From: UBA7662 sp036787895
GTDB taxonomy: Bacteria > Bacteroidota > Bacteroidia > UBA7662
Length of the DNA: 64,000 nucleotides
Direction: 5' to 3'
Assembly (NCBI GenBank): GCA_036787895.1
Contig: DAIQOK010000002.1
Span: forward strand, 127,117-191,116
Below, piece by piece: positions 9,076 through 16,810 of this stretch. Positions within the stretch are counted from its first letter, which is position 1. Every line of letters begins with the position of its first letter. The position numbers and the translations under genes were made by a program. The notes beneath the pieces are model-generated. The model made no database searches. It saw nothing but the letters and a program-made list of their open reading frames with translations, and was not told where the DNA came from.

Positions 9076-9144
9076 GACCACACGCTGCGCTGACCACCGC
9101 TGCGCTGGGCTGGACAAATCATGTGGTCAGCGAAGCGTGTGGTC
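9076..9144. repeat. Long inverted repeat closing the 126-bp array
   Basis: A 22-bp left arm at 9076-9097 (starting GACCACACGCTG) is matched by the right arm at 9123-9144 (ending GCGTGTGGTC) with one mismatch and a 25-nt loop. A transcript could form a stable stem. It lacks a T-tract, so it is not an obvious terminator. Confidence 0.8.
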
Positions 9145-9270
9145 CTTTTCGTGCAGCGAAAAACATGGTCAGCGGAGCGGTGGGCCCAGAGGAAGTAAGC
9201 AAAACTTTCAACTGTGCAGTAAACAGAAGCTGCGCATCCAATCAAAGCTGCATTTCGAAAATGTATAGCA

Positions 9271-9304
9271 AAAAGAAAACCCCCTGTTTTGCGGCAGGGG
9301 GTTT
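9271..9304 (-). terminator. Terminator of the PA-domain T9SS gene
   Basis: Stem AAACCCCCTG (9277-9286) pairs with CAGGGGGTTT (9295-9304) around an 8-nt loop. Read on the minus strand it is followed by a T-rich run (TTTTCTTTTT), 20 bp after the stop codon of the gene at 9324. Confidence 0.9.
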
Positions 9305-9323
9305 GTCATTTTAACCGAAATGT

Positions 9324-11051
9324 TTAGTGAACCACTACAAAACGGGTAGTATTGAAACCCGTTTTGGTTTTCATTACCATCGAGTAGGTACCATGATTCA
9401 GATCTTGTACATCTAGGCGGAAGCTGTCGTGTACGCCGTTCACATTACGTACGCCTGACTTCACTACTCTGCCTGTGATATCCAATATCTGATAATTCAT
9501 ATCTCCCAGGAATTGATCGCCATCTACCTTAATAAGGATATGGTCGCTGGCAGGGTTAGGATAAACCCGAATCTTCAGATCGTTTCTGGTTTCATTTTGC
9601 ACGCTGGTATTTACCGCCTGGAACTCGACATTGATGGCTGGCATAATTTCACGACCGAAACCGTCAGAGAACCATTGCGTAGTATAGGCAACAACCGCAC
9701 GTTGGCCAATAAAGGGAACAGTGGTAGTGTAATTCACTTGTTCGTCACAAGCAATGAAGGCTGTTTTAGTGCCAGGATAGTAAACGGAGAAGATATACAT
9801 GGCCGAATCGCTCATAACAATACCCGGGGTGCTGGTAAATATATCGTCCAGACTCATTTTTTTGAATGCATAACGCTCATTGACGGTGTAGGTATAGAAA
9901 CCTTCTGCCAATTGGGTTAATTCACTGGCTTCTACAATATTATTCGCATTGGCATCTGCCCATTCGTACATACGCGCCACCATGGCCTCATTATTTAAAC
10001 TATCGGCAGCGCCGATGGTCAACGCGCCTGTCAAGCTCATTGCCTTTAAACGGCTTCCTTTATTGGCCAGGAAAGTTGCGCCTATTTCAACATCACCACC
10101 GCCGGATTTGGTATAACCATTGGTATACATAGGCATGCCGGTAGCAGCGTCAATCCTTCCTTTCGACCAAACTGAATCGGTAATCAGGAAAGTCGTAGTT
10201 ACGCTGTTGTCATCCGGAAAATCTTCTGTTCCATTACCGGTTACGGTATACTTTAATTGATAGGTGCCCAAACCGTGTGGTGCCGGATCGAAAATGGGGA
10301 AACGGAAATTAACGCTGTCGTTCACTGCCATGGTCGCTGCGGTAGTGTCTTGGTTGTAAACTACAGTGCCGTTATAGGTGATATTGGCGTTGATAACCAC
10401 TGATGTACGATTAGCTGTTCCATAGTTTACAGCACTTACCCCTACCGGCACTTTGTAGCCACCGCCATTGGCCACCTGACTGAGTGGCGTAGCGTAGTTA
10501 GGTGCCACTACGACTTCCTGACCGGTCATGCCCAGGTCGTTGGCAAACAAGCCGCGCTTATTACCAATAATACCGGTACAGGTTCCTGCATCAATCGCCG
10601 GACGCAATAAAGCAGCCGATTCCTGAGAAATCATCAAGGTAGGAATAGTTACAGCCGCACCATTCGCGCCTGCACCCAATACAATTGGCGCACCGGCAAC
10701 ATTGTTTACAATTACAACTCCAATAGCACCGGCATTCTGGGCATTTAAAGCTTTTAATCCAAATTCACAGCTACCCCGGTACAAAACCACAATTTTGCCA
10801 GCACAAGCTGCGGCATTCACCAGTGCATTACAGCCCAAAGAGTCGCCGGCTGTACTATCGCGCCCTACAATGAGCGTTCCTTGTGCCACCGTTGTATCCA
10901 GATTATGCCCCCAACCGGTTTCTGAAGAGCGTCCGAAAGGATATTGCCCTTTGAGATTAGCCGGATTGGTTACAAAGAAGGTTATCTGCGCAAATGCGCC
11001 ACTGCCGATTAGCAGCACAGCCAAAGCTGTTAAGAGTAGATGTTTTTTCAT
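9324..11051 (-). CDS. T9SS-exported protein with protease-associated (PA) domain
   Basis: A 575-residue secreted protein. The signal peptide MKKHLLLTALAVLL...AFA is followed by a PA domain at about residues 55-160 (CAGKIVVLYRGSCEFGLKA, then NAGAIGVVIVNN), a fold that lids or recruits substrates to proteases. A central beta region (about 190-470) has no catalytic signature that I recognise. The last 80 residues are a type A sorting tail (KIRVYPNPASDHILIKV, GTYSMVMKTKTGFNTTRF), which directs export through type IX secretion and surface attachment. It has its own terminator and is divergent from another T9SS cargo gene across a 291-bp AT-rich spacer. Without an attached protease domain, the PA module may bind ligand or another protein. 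Confidence 0.88.
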   Translation of the reverse strand: MKKHLLLTALAVLLIGSGAFAQITFFVTNPANLKGQYPFGRSSETGWGHNLDTTVAQGTLIVGRDSTAGDSLGCNALVNAAACAGKIVVLYRGSCEFGLKALNAQNAGAIGVVIVNNVAGAPIVLGAGANGAAVTIPTLMISQESAALLRPAIDAGTCTGIIGNKRGLFANDLGMTGQEVVVAPNYATPLSQVANGGGYKVPVGVSAVNYGTANRTSVVINANITYNGTVVYNQDTTAATMAVNDSVNFRFPIFDPAPHGLGTYQLKYTVTGNGTEDFPDDNSVTTTFLITDSVWSKGRIDAATGMPMYTNGYTKSGGGDVEIGATFLANKGSRLKAMSLTGALTIGAADSLNNEAMVARMYEWADANANNIVEASELTQLAEGFYTYTVNERYAFKKMSLDDIFTSTPGIVMSDSAMYIFSVYYPGTKTAFIACDEQVNYTTTVPFIGQRAVVAYTTQWFSDGFGREIMPAINVEFQAVNTSVQNETRNDLKIRVYPNPASDHILIKVDGDQFLGDMNYQILDITGRVVKSGVRNVNGVHDSFRLDVQDLNHGTYSMVMKTKTGFNTTRFVVVH

Positions 11052-11289
11052 AGTGTATAGGTTTTTAGGTAATCAATAATAAAAATTAACTTTCATTTAA
11101 CCTTTTTTCACGTCTTATTGATTCGAATTTAACAAAAATCGATTGTAAACCTACAAATCTCTCTTACTTTTTTCAGTCGGAAAAACAACTTAATCTCTTG
11201 TAAAGCAATATTTTACCCGGAACACTAACCGAATCATTGATTAGAAAAAATGTTAAAAATCTGCATCGTTGTATTTTTTTAGCCAATAG

Positions 11290-11320
11290 TTGCAAAAAAT
11301 GACCAAAAAGCCCTAATTTG
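11290..11320 (+). promoter_or_regulatory. Predicted promoter of T9SS cargo gene at 11343
   Basis: A -33-like TTG at 11290-11292 and a -7-like TAATTTG at 11314-11320 are 21 nt apart, within the Bacteroidota spacing range, and lie 22 nt before the ATG. The 291-bp spacer around it is AT-rich and must also hold the divergent promoter, which I could not place. Confidence 0.45.
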
Positions 11321-11342
11321 GTACTTTCAAACATTCCTCAAC

Positions 11343-13313
11343 ATGAAAAAAATTCTATTAATGGCAAGTTTGCTGGCGTTTGGACAAGCCGTCCAGGCCC
11401 AGTCGTTGCGCCCGAGCTATGTACCTGCTCTGAAAAGCGCGCAAGAAAATCCGGCCAATGGCCCGGTAACCACTGTAGGCGTTGAAAACACTGTATTGTT
11501 CTCAGAAGAGTTCGGTTCAGGTTTGGGCAGCTGGCAGAGTCTTGGTTTTTCAACCATGAACACTACCTCTACTCCCGACACCACCGGCGTATGGGAGTAC
11601 CGTGGTACTTCAACCGTTCCAACCCGTGCTACCGGTTCACGCGGTGCATATGGCAGTGCTGCTCCTTTGGCATCGCCTACTACAGCCAATGGTTTCGTAG
11701 TATTCGATTCTGACTGGTTGGACAATGCCGGTACCGCCGGTGCCTTCGGTTCAGGTGTTTACCCATCTCCACATCGTGGTATGTTGGTGAGCCCTACCAT
11801 CAACTTAACCGGTCAGTCATTTGTTAATCTTGAATTCTACCAGTACTACCGTCGTTTCGCCGGTCCAGGTGCCGTACAAACCGTACCTGCAACTTATGTT
11901 TTGTTCTCAACCAATGGCGGAACAACCTGGTCTGATACCATCATGCTGAACAGCAATATCGCTGTAAATGCTGCTACTACTAATCCGGCCGTTGTTCGTG
12001 TAAACGTATCGCCATATATCGGCAACAGCGCTAACGCAAAGATTGCCTTCTTATTTAATGGTGATTACTATGTTTGGATGATCGATGACGTTAAACTCAC
12101 CGAAATCCCTAACAACGATTTGGCCATTACCTCAACCGTTATGTTGCCTGATACTGCCAACGGCCGTACTATTGAGTATGGTACCTTGCCCATCCAGAAC
12201 AAAACTCCATTGACTTTCCAGGCGCGTGTTCGCAACAACGGTAAAGTGGCTCAGCCAAATGTACGTTTGAACGTAACGGTTGCCGATACCCTCACCAGCA
12301 CTTTCTTCACCGGTGCTTCTGCTCAAATTGCTTCTTTGGCAGCTTTCACCGATACGTTGTTGACCATCACCACCAACTATCCTGCTACCGACATTTCTTA
12401 TATGCGTGTGACTTACACCACCCAGTCTGACTCGACTGATGGCACACCAGCAGATAATACTTTCATACGCAGATTATCGGTTACCGATTCTGTATTCAGC
12501 CCGGCAGTTGCGGTTCCGGTTACCCAAGGCATACTCGGTACCGGTCAGTTCGGAAACCCTGCTGCTCAGGACGTAGGTTTGGCCAGCTTGTTTGAGTTGG
12601 TAAATCAGGATACTGTAACCAGCGCCACTGCCCGTTTGAACGTAGGTGGTACAGGTGGTACACAAGCCGGTGCATTGGTTCAGTTCTCTATCCGCACTCC
12701 AAACCCGGCTGATGGTTTGCCAGGTGATGCTACTACTATCGTAGTTGAGTCTGACATCTACACCGTTACGCAGGAAGACATTGATGCCGGTTTCATTCGC
12801 GTTGACTTCCCGGCTGAATTGGGTGGTTTGCCACAGAACCGTATCCTCACCCCTGGTGACTACTGGTTACAAGCCGACTTGTATTCTAACAACGGTACCA
12901 ACCGTGTTCGTTTCCTCGACGACTTGACCTTTACCCAGCCTTGGTTTGTATCGGTACTTTACACTACCCAGTGGTTCAGCAATGGTAATGCCCTCCGCAT
13001 GAACCTGAACATGGCAGATGCGCGTAGTACCAGCAGCGTAAACGAACTCAACAAAAACCTCAAGTTGAACGTTTATCCAAACCCTGCGAAAAACATCCTC
13101 AATCTGTCGGTAGCATCTGATGCCAGCCTTGGCCGCATCAGCTACCAGGTAATGGACATCGCTGGTCGTATCGTTTCTGCTGAAGCTGCTGTAATCAACA
13201 GCAACAACGAAGTGATTCCAGTTGATATCTCAGGTTTGCAGAACGGTGTTTATTCTATTATGGTTAAAACTTCAAAAGGCTACAACACCAGCCGTTTTGT
13301 AGTTGCTCAATAA
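11343..13313 (+). CDS. T9SS type A sorting domain surface protein
   Basis: A 656-residue secreted protein with signal peptide MKKILLMASLLAFGQAVQAQ. The region around residues 48-240 (FSEEFGSGLGSWQ, then NLEFYQYYRR and FSTNGGTTWSDT) resembles the jelly-roll choice-of-anchor/MAM-like modules found in Bacteroidota surface proteins. A middle Ig-like/CARDB-type segment follows (NNDLAITSTVMLP, then TFQARVRNNGKVAQPNVRLNV). The C-terminus is a type A sorting tail (LKLNVYPNPAKNILNLSV, NGVYSIMVKTSKGYNTSRF), very similar to that of the divergent gene. No enzymatic motif is visible; an adhesive or structural role is likely. The codons look strongly biased, which hints at high expression, and a clean terminator follows. 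Confidence 0.88.
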   Translation: MKKILLMASLLAFGQAVQAQSLRPSYVPALKSAQENPANGPVTTVGVENTVLFSEEFGSGLGSWQSLGFSTMNTTSTPDTTGVWEYRGTSTVPTRATGSRGAYGSAAPLASPTTANGFVVFDSDWLDNAGTAGAFGSGVYPSPHRGMLVSPTINLTGQSFVNLEFYQYYRRFAGPGAVQTVPATYVLFSTNGGTTWSDTIMLNSNIAVNAATTNPAVVRVNVSPYIGNSANAKIAFLFNGDYYVWMIDDVKLTEIPNNDLAITSTVMLPDTANGRTIEYGTLPIQNKTPLTFQARVRNNGKVAQPNVRLNVTVADTLTSTFFTGASAQIASLAAFTDTLLTITTNYPATDISYMRVTYTTQSDSTDGTPADNTFIRRLSVTDSVFSPAVAVPVTQGILGTGQFGNPAAQDVGLASLFELVNQDTVTSATARLNVGGTGGTQAGALVQFSIRTPNPADGLPGDATTIVVESDIYTVTQEDIDAGFIRVDFPAELGGLPQNRILTPGDYWLQADLYSNNGTNRVRFLDDLTFTQPWFVSVLYTTQWFSNGNALRMNLNMADARSTSSVNELNKNLKLNVYPNPAKNILNLSVASDASLGRISYQVMDIAGRIVSAEAAVINSNNEVIPVDISGLQNGVYSIMVKTSKGYNTSRFVVAQ

Positions 13314-13337
13314 GCAATAAAACAACGCAATATCGAG

Positions 13338-13365
13338 CCCCGGCCTTCACAGGTCGGGGTTTTTT
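13338..13365 (+). terminator. Rho-independent terminator
   Basis: CCCCGGCCT (13338-13346) pairs with AGGTCGGGG (13351-13359), with one G-T wobble, around a TCAC loop and is followed by six T. It lies 24 bp after the T9SS gene stop. Confidence 0.9.
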
Positions 13366-13968
13366 ATTGCGTATTCTAGGCAGTCGTTGTAAACGGCGTT
13401 TGTGTGGAGGACGGTTAAACGGTGGTTGAGTTTATCGAAACCACTGTTTTCCCTTTCAGGCCCGGGCATCGAGCGCACCATGAGCAATTGGTGAGTATAT
13501 CGAACCAACAGGCGAATGGTGCAGCCGAGTTGGTAGGGAAGCTATATCCAAACTCAAGAGGCCTGCAACAATCTACCGAACAAAGCAATAATAGGCAGCA
13601 GTTTCTCCTATTTACAGCGTATCCATTGATATTCTTGTTCTTATTTAAGGTATTTTAATTCCTCTTTCTTCCCATCTCGGCTGATGAACCCGGCAAGCTC
13701 GCTCCTCGCTCGATGACCGGCGGCAGTTGAAAAATCGGATGGTTTCGGCTCCGCTTCCAGCAAAGGCGGGACTGCTTCGCAGCAACAGTTTCATATCGCA
13801 AGAGGGTCAATGTTATATAAGGAAGGTCACTAACCAAAACTTTGAACTTTGAACCTTCTAGCTCCTCCGTATAATCGCTGTTTAACCCAATACCCCTTCA
13901 TACCCCGTTTAACCAAAAAACCCGTTTAACCAAAACTCCATTTAACCAAAATCCCCTATTTTTCAGCC
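13366..13968. other. Noncoding spacer with short direct repeats
   Basis: Some 600 bp without a gene that I can support. An open frame at 13422-13658 has no recognisable protein character. The middle part (13675-13800) contains CGGCT/CGCTTC-rich degenerate inverted segments like other spacers in this window. The end holds a short direct-repeat cluster, listed separately, just before the Nudix gene. Confidence 0.6.
13880..13956. repeat. Short direct repeats with TTTAACC core
   Basis: Copies of GTTTAACCAAAA or close variants start at 13880, 13907, 13924 and 13940. The last three are spaced 16-17 bp apart. They end 12 bp before the ATG of the Nudix gene and cover the place where its promoter should be. 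They could be protein-binding sites or slippage products. Confidence 0.7.
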
Positions 13969-14613
13969 ATGTTCCAGGAGCTAATTTTAAGCTTACAAGA
14001 TGAACTTCAAAAGCCGCTACCCGGCCTGGATGTGCAGATGGAAATGGCGCCGCCTCATCGAGGTAGACCGGATCAGACCTGGGTGATGGCGCAAAACCCA
14101 CGCCGGGCCGCTGTATTGGCTTTTCTTTACCCGGTGCAGGGCGAAGCCCATCTGGTACTTACCCAACGTCCCGATTATCCGGGTGTACATAGCAGCCAGA
14201 TTAGTTTTCCAGGGGGTCAAGTGGAAGAGGGTGATCGTGACTTAAGCGAAACAGCAGTTCGGGAAGCGGAAGAGGAGGTGGGAATAGACAGAAGCCAGAT
14301 GCACTTGCTGGGCCCACTCAGCGAGCTGTATATTCCGCCCAGTAACTTTTTGGTGCAGCCTTATCTAGCTTATGGCCTAGATCGCCCTGAATTCGTGCCT
14401 CAGCCGAGCGAAGTCAAAGAAATACTCGAGATACCGCTTCGATTTTTTCAGGATAGCCGCAGTGTTTCTACTATGCATTTTGAACTACAGGGCCAGAAAT
14501 TCGAAACACCCTGTTATTTGTACGAAGGTCGTATCATCTGGGGAGCAACTGCTATGATGTTGCGGGAATTGGAGGTTTTGGTTAGGCCTTACTTTTCTGC
14601 CTTTACCCGATAA
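13969..14613 (+). CDS. Nudix hydrolase, CoA-diphosphatase-like
   Basis: A 214-residue Nudix protein. Around residues 65-110 it shows LVLTQRPDYPGVHSSQISFPGG followed by the Nudix helix REAEEEVGI, with the catalytic Glu cluster. The segment immediately before the Nudix box (QISFPGG) is the pattern of the NudL/YeaB coenzyme A diphosphatase group, which cleaves CoA to 4'-phosphopantetheine and 3',5'-ADP. I infer the CoA specificity from this pattern only; other nucleoside diphosphate substrates are possible. The ATG lies directly after the TTTAACC direct repeats with a TATTTTTC box, suggesting a very short leader. Its 3' end overlaps the convergent acyltransferase gene by 25 bp. Confidence 0.88.
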   Translation: MFQELILSLQDELQKPLPGLDVQMEMAPPHRGRPDQTWVMAQNPRRAAVLAFLYPVQGEAHLVLTQRPDYPGVHSSQISFPGGQVEEGDRDLSETAVREAEEEVGIDRSQMHLLGPLSELYIPPSNFLVQPYLAYGLDRPEFVPQPSEVKEILEIPLRFFQDSRSVSTMHFELQGQKFETPCYLYEGRIIWGATAMMLRELEVLVRPYFSAFTR

Positions 14614-15353
14614 TGCTGAAAGCGAAACTTTTCACTCTGCTCTATGGCATCCATGATTTGCTCGAGTATTTCCTCTACCGGGGCATCGTAGTCGATTGGA
14701 AGCGGCTCCTTGATTTGTACATCCAGCTCTACCCCTTTCTTTTTGAGTTTGAGCCCCTGTTTGTTGAAGGCCCGCCGAAAACCATTGATCACCACCGGTA
14801 CCACAATGGGTTTATTCTTTTTAATAAGTAGTGCGGTTCCTTTGCGGCCCTCAGCATATGGTTTGGTGGTACCTTGCGGGAAAGTAATTACCCAGCCATC
14901 CGACAAGGCCATGTCGATTTTATCGACATCGCGGGTATCCACCTCCCTTTCTACATCCTGACCTTTGGAGCGCCAGCTCCGTTTTACAGTAATGGCACCA
15001 GCCAGCGTAAACAAACGGGGTATTAGTCCGCTTTCTTTCATGGTTTCTTCTGCCGCCACATAAAAAACACGGGTATAAGGGCGAAGCAAATACACAGGTG
15101 TGCGGAGATTGTCGTTGGTACCCCATTTGGCGCTGCAAATGCCGTGCAGTATGGCCATCACATCGCGATAATAGGTTTGGTGATTGGAGATGATGAGCAC
15201 ATTTTTATCGGGAAGCTGGGCTAAAACCCGACTGTTATGCAACCGCATCTTATTGCGCATATTCAGGCCGAGGTAGGTAAACAGACCTACAAAGGTGAAC
15301 ATCAGTCGCTTGACGATGATCGGATTGCCGAATATATCCCGCTTAAACAACAT
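14589..15353 (-). CDS. 1-acyl-sn-glycerol-3-phosphate acyltransferase-like protein (PlsC family)
   Basis: A 254-residue membrane-associated acyltransferase that would transfer an acyl chain to lysophosphatidate or a related lipid. The catalytic motif is NHQTYYRD, with five residues between His and Asp where the classical motif has four; I recall similar NHQTYxxD forms in Bacteroidota homologues. The second motif is FPQGTTKPYAEG, equivalent to FPEGT. An N-terminal hydrophobic segment (RLMFTFVGLFTYLGL) anchors it. ATG at 15353 is preferred; a GTG one codon upstream is the alternative. It overlaps the Nudix gene tail to tail. Substrate specificity (glycerolipid or ornithine/other aminolipid) cannot be told from sequence. 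Confidence 0.85.
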   Translation of the reverse strand: MLFKRDIFGNPIIVKRLMFTFVGLFTYLGLNMRNKMRLHNSRVLAQLPDKNVLIISNHQTYYRDVMAILHGICSAKWGTNDNLRTPVYLLRPYTRVFYVAAEETMKESGLIPRLFTLAGAITVKRSWRSKGQDVEREVDTRDVDKIDMALSDGWVITFPQGTTKPYAEGRKGTALLIKKNKPIVVPVVINGFRRAFNKQGLKLKKKGVELDVQIKEPLPIDYDAPVEEILEQIMDAIEQSEKFRFQHYRVKAEK

Positions 15354-15397
15354 CACTTTCAGACCCCCGAATATGCATCAAAATCAGATAAAAACCG

Positions 15398-16810
15398 CTA
15401 TTTCAACGGAAATCCATATTGGTCGAGCAAATACACCAAGGCAGCCATGGCACCGGCACCCAATTCCAGCTCTCGCCGGTTCACGGCTTCGAGCACATCG
15501 GAGGCGGCATGGTGGTAGTCGAAATAACGCTGGGAATCGGGTACATAACCCAAAAGTAACAACTGACCATCGCGTAATGGCCCAATATCTACCCCGCTGA
15601 ATCCGGTTTTGATAGCCGAAATACCATAGGGTTCCAATAACGGCACAAAAGGTTGCAAGGCCGCTAACACAGGCGGGTCGGCTTCGAGATGAAATTCCCG
15701 GGGGGCAAAACCACCCCGGTCCGACTCGATGGCTGCCCGATGAACTACACCATTGTTGCGCGACCAGTCGGCATAAGCCAGGCCACCGCGGTTGCCATTC
15801 TCTTCATTCATAAACAATACCACCCGTATGCTGTGTCGGGGGCGCCAGCCAAGGCTTTTGTAAAGGCGCAGCACTTCAAGCGATTGTACTACACCCACCC
15901 CATCGTCGTGCGCACCTTCGCCTACATCCCAGCTGTCGAGATGGCCACCTACCAATATGTATTCATCCGGCTTTTCGCTGCCCCGAAGCTCGCCAATGAC
16001 ATTGTAAGAGATGGTATCCGGCCGGGATTGACAATTGAGCTTCATAAAAAAGCTCAAATCGGCCTTTTCACGAAGCTGTTTGCTCAGGTATTCAGCATCA
16101 AAAGTACTGATAGCCGCAGCGGGTATTTTTTTGGTGGCGCCGTCATAGGTCATGGCGCCGGTATGGGGAAAGGTATCTACCAAATGCGTAAGCGACCGTA
16201 TGATTAAACCGGCAGCACCCAGATTGGCGGCCTCTACCACACCCCGATAACGTATGCCAACACAGCCGATATACGCATCGAAGGTGTAAATGGGTCGTGG
16301 GTCCATTTTTTGGTTGATGAAGACGATTTTGCCTTCCACCTCTTCCCGCCTTCGGGTTTTCAGATCATCTACACTTTTTACTTCAAGCACCCGCGCCTCC
16401 AGTCCACTGGGATCTGTAGCTATGCTGCCGCCTAAGGCCAGCAAATGTACTTTGGTGCGATTTTGCTGTTGTATGTCGCCCTTGCGTTTATCTACATTAA
16501 TCCATGCCTGTTCCCGGCTACCCCGCTGCCAAACAGGAACGCTAATCTGTTGCAACCAAACACTATCGAGCCCCATTCGCAACATTTGGTTGCGGGTAAG
16601 CCGAATGGCTTCGAGTGATTGTGGCGAGCCGGAAAAACGGTGGCCGACTTTTTTGCAGAGTTGCTCGAGCATAGGCCAAGTTTGACCATTAACCAATGCA
16701 CTGTCGAAAAGCTGACGTATGCGGAGCGAATCTAAGTTTTGTGCTCCCAGCTGTTGACTAAACAACAGCCCAAGAATGAACAGATTAGCTTTTGCCCACA
16801 ATTTGGTCAT
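15398..16810 (-). CDS. M28 family metallopeptidase (carboxypeptidase Q-like)
   Basis: A 470-residue secreted zinc exopeptidase. Signal peptide (ANLFILGLLFSQQLGAQ), then an N-terminal part with an inserted PA-like domain (about residues 130-240), then the M28 core. Metal-ligand segments are GGHLDSWDVGEGAHDDG, FMNEENGNRGG, ESDRGG and FDYHHAASD. The two closely spaced Asp in HDDG and the paired Glu in NEENG are the expected dinuclear zinc ligands and catalytic base. Its start overlaps the end of the upstream M61 peptidase gene by 26 bp, so the two are co-transcribed. Together they look like a periplasmic peptide-scavenging pair; the exact cleavage preference is not readable. Confidence 0.9.
   Translation of the reverse strand: MTKLWAKANLFILGLLFSQQLGAQNLDSLRIRQLFDSALVNGQTWPMLEQLCKKVGHRFSGSPQSLEAIRLTRNQMLRMGLDSVWLQQISVPVWQRGSREQAWINVDKRKGDIQQQNRTKVHLLALGGSIATDPSGLEARVLEVKSVDDLKTRRREEVEGKIVFINQKMDPRPIYTFDAYIGCVGIRYRGVVEAANLGAAGLIIRSLTHLVDTFPHTGAMTYDGATKKIPAAAISTFDAEYLSKQLREKADLSFFMKLNCQSRPDTISYNVIGELRGSEKPDEYILVGGHLDSWDVGEGAHDDGVGVVQSLEVLRLYKSLGWRPRHSIRVVLFMNEENGNRGGLAYADWSRNNGVVHRAAIESDRGGFAPREFHLEADPPVLAALQPFVPLLEPYGISAIKTGFSGVDIGPLRDGQLLLLGYVPDSQRYFDYHHAASDVLEAVNRRELELGAGAMAALVYLLDQYGFPLK

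Larger units (their letters stand above)
8674..9240. repeat. 126-bp tandem repeat array with internal palindromes
   Basis: This noncoding stretch consists of 126-bp units. One full unit runs from 8879 to 9004 and the next begins at 9005 with the same ATACGTGTCCCG; a partial unit precedes the gap (about 8686-8778). Each unit contains small hairpins (CCCGTCTTTACGGG) and ends in GGGCGTCCATAGTCG. The array closes with a long inverted repeat (9076-9144). The unit end, read on the other strand as TATGGAC then GCCCGAAGGGCA, shares sequence with the palindrome at 63859-63920. A 100-N gap hides the true copy number. Open frames across it have no recognisable protein content. Confidence 0.85.

Noticed and set aside
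9032..9268. Small frames in the 126-bp array
   Set aside because: Their translations are just repeats of the array unit (RYVSRLYGSPW-like), with no independent evidence.
13422..13658. Possible 78-residue gene after the T9SS terminator
   Set aside because: Composition looks noncoding, no promoter or neighbouring context supports it, and no family is recognised.
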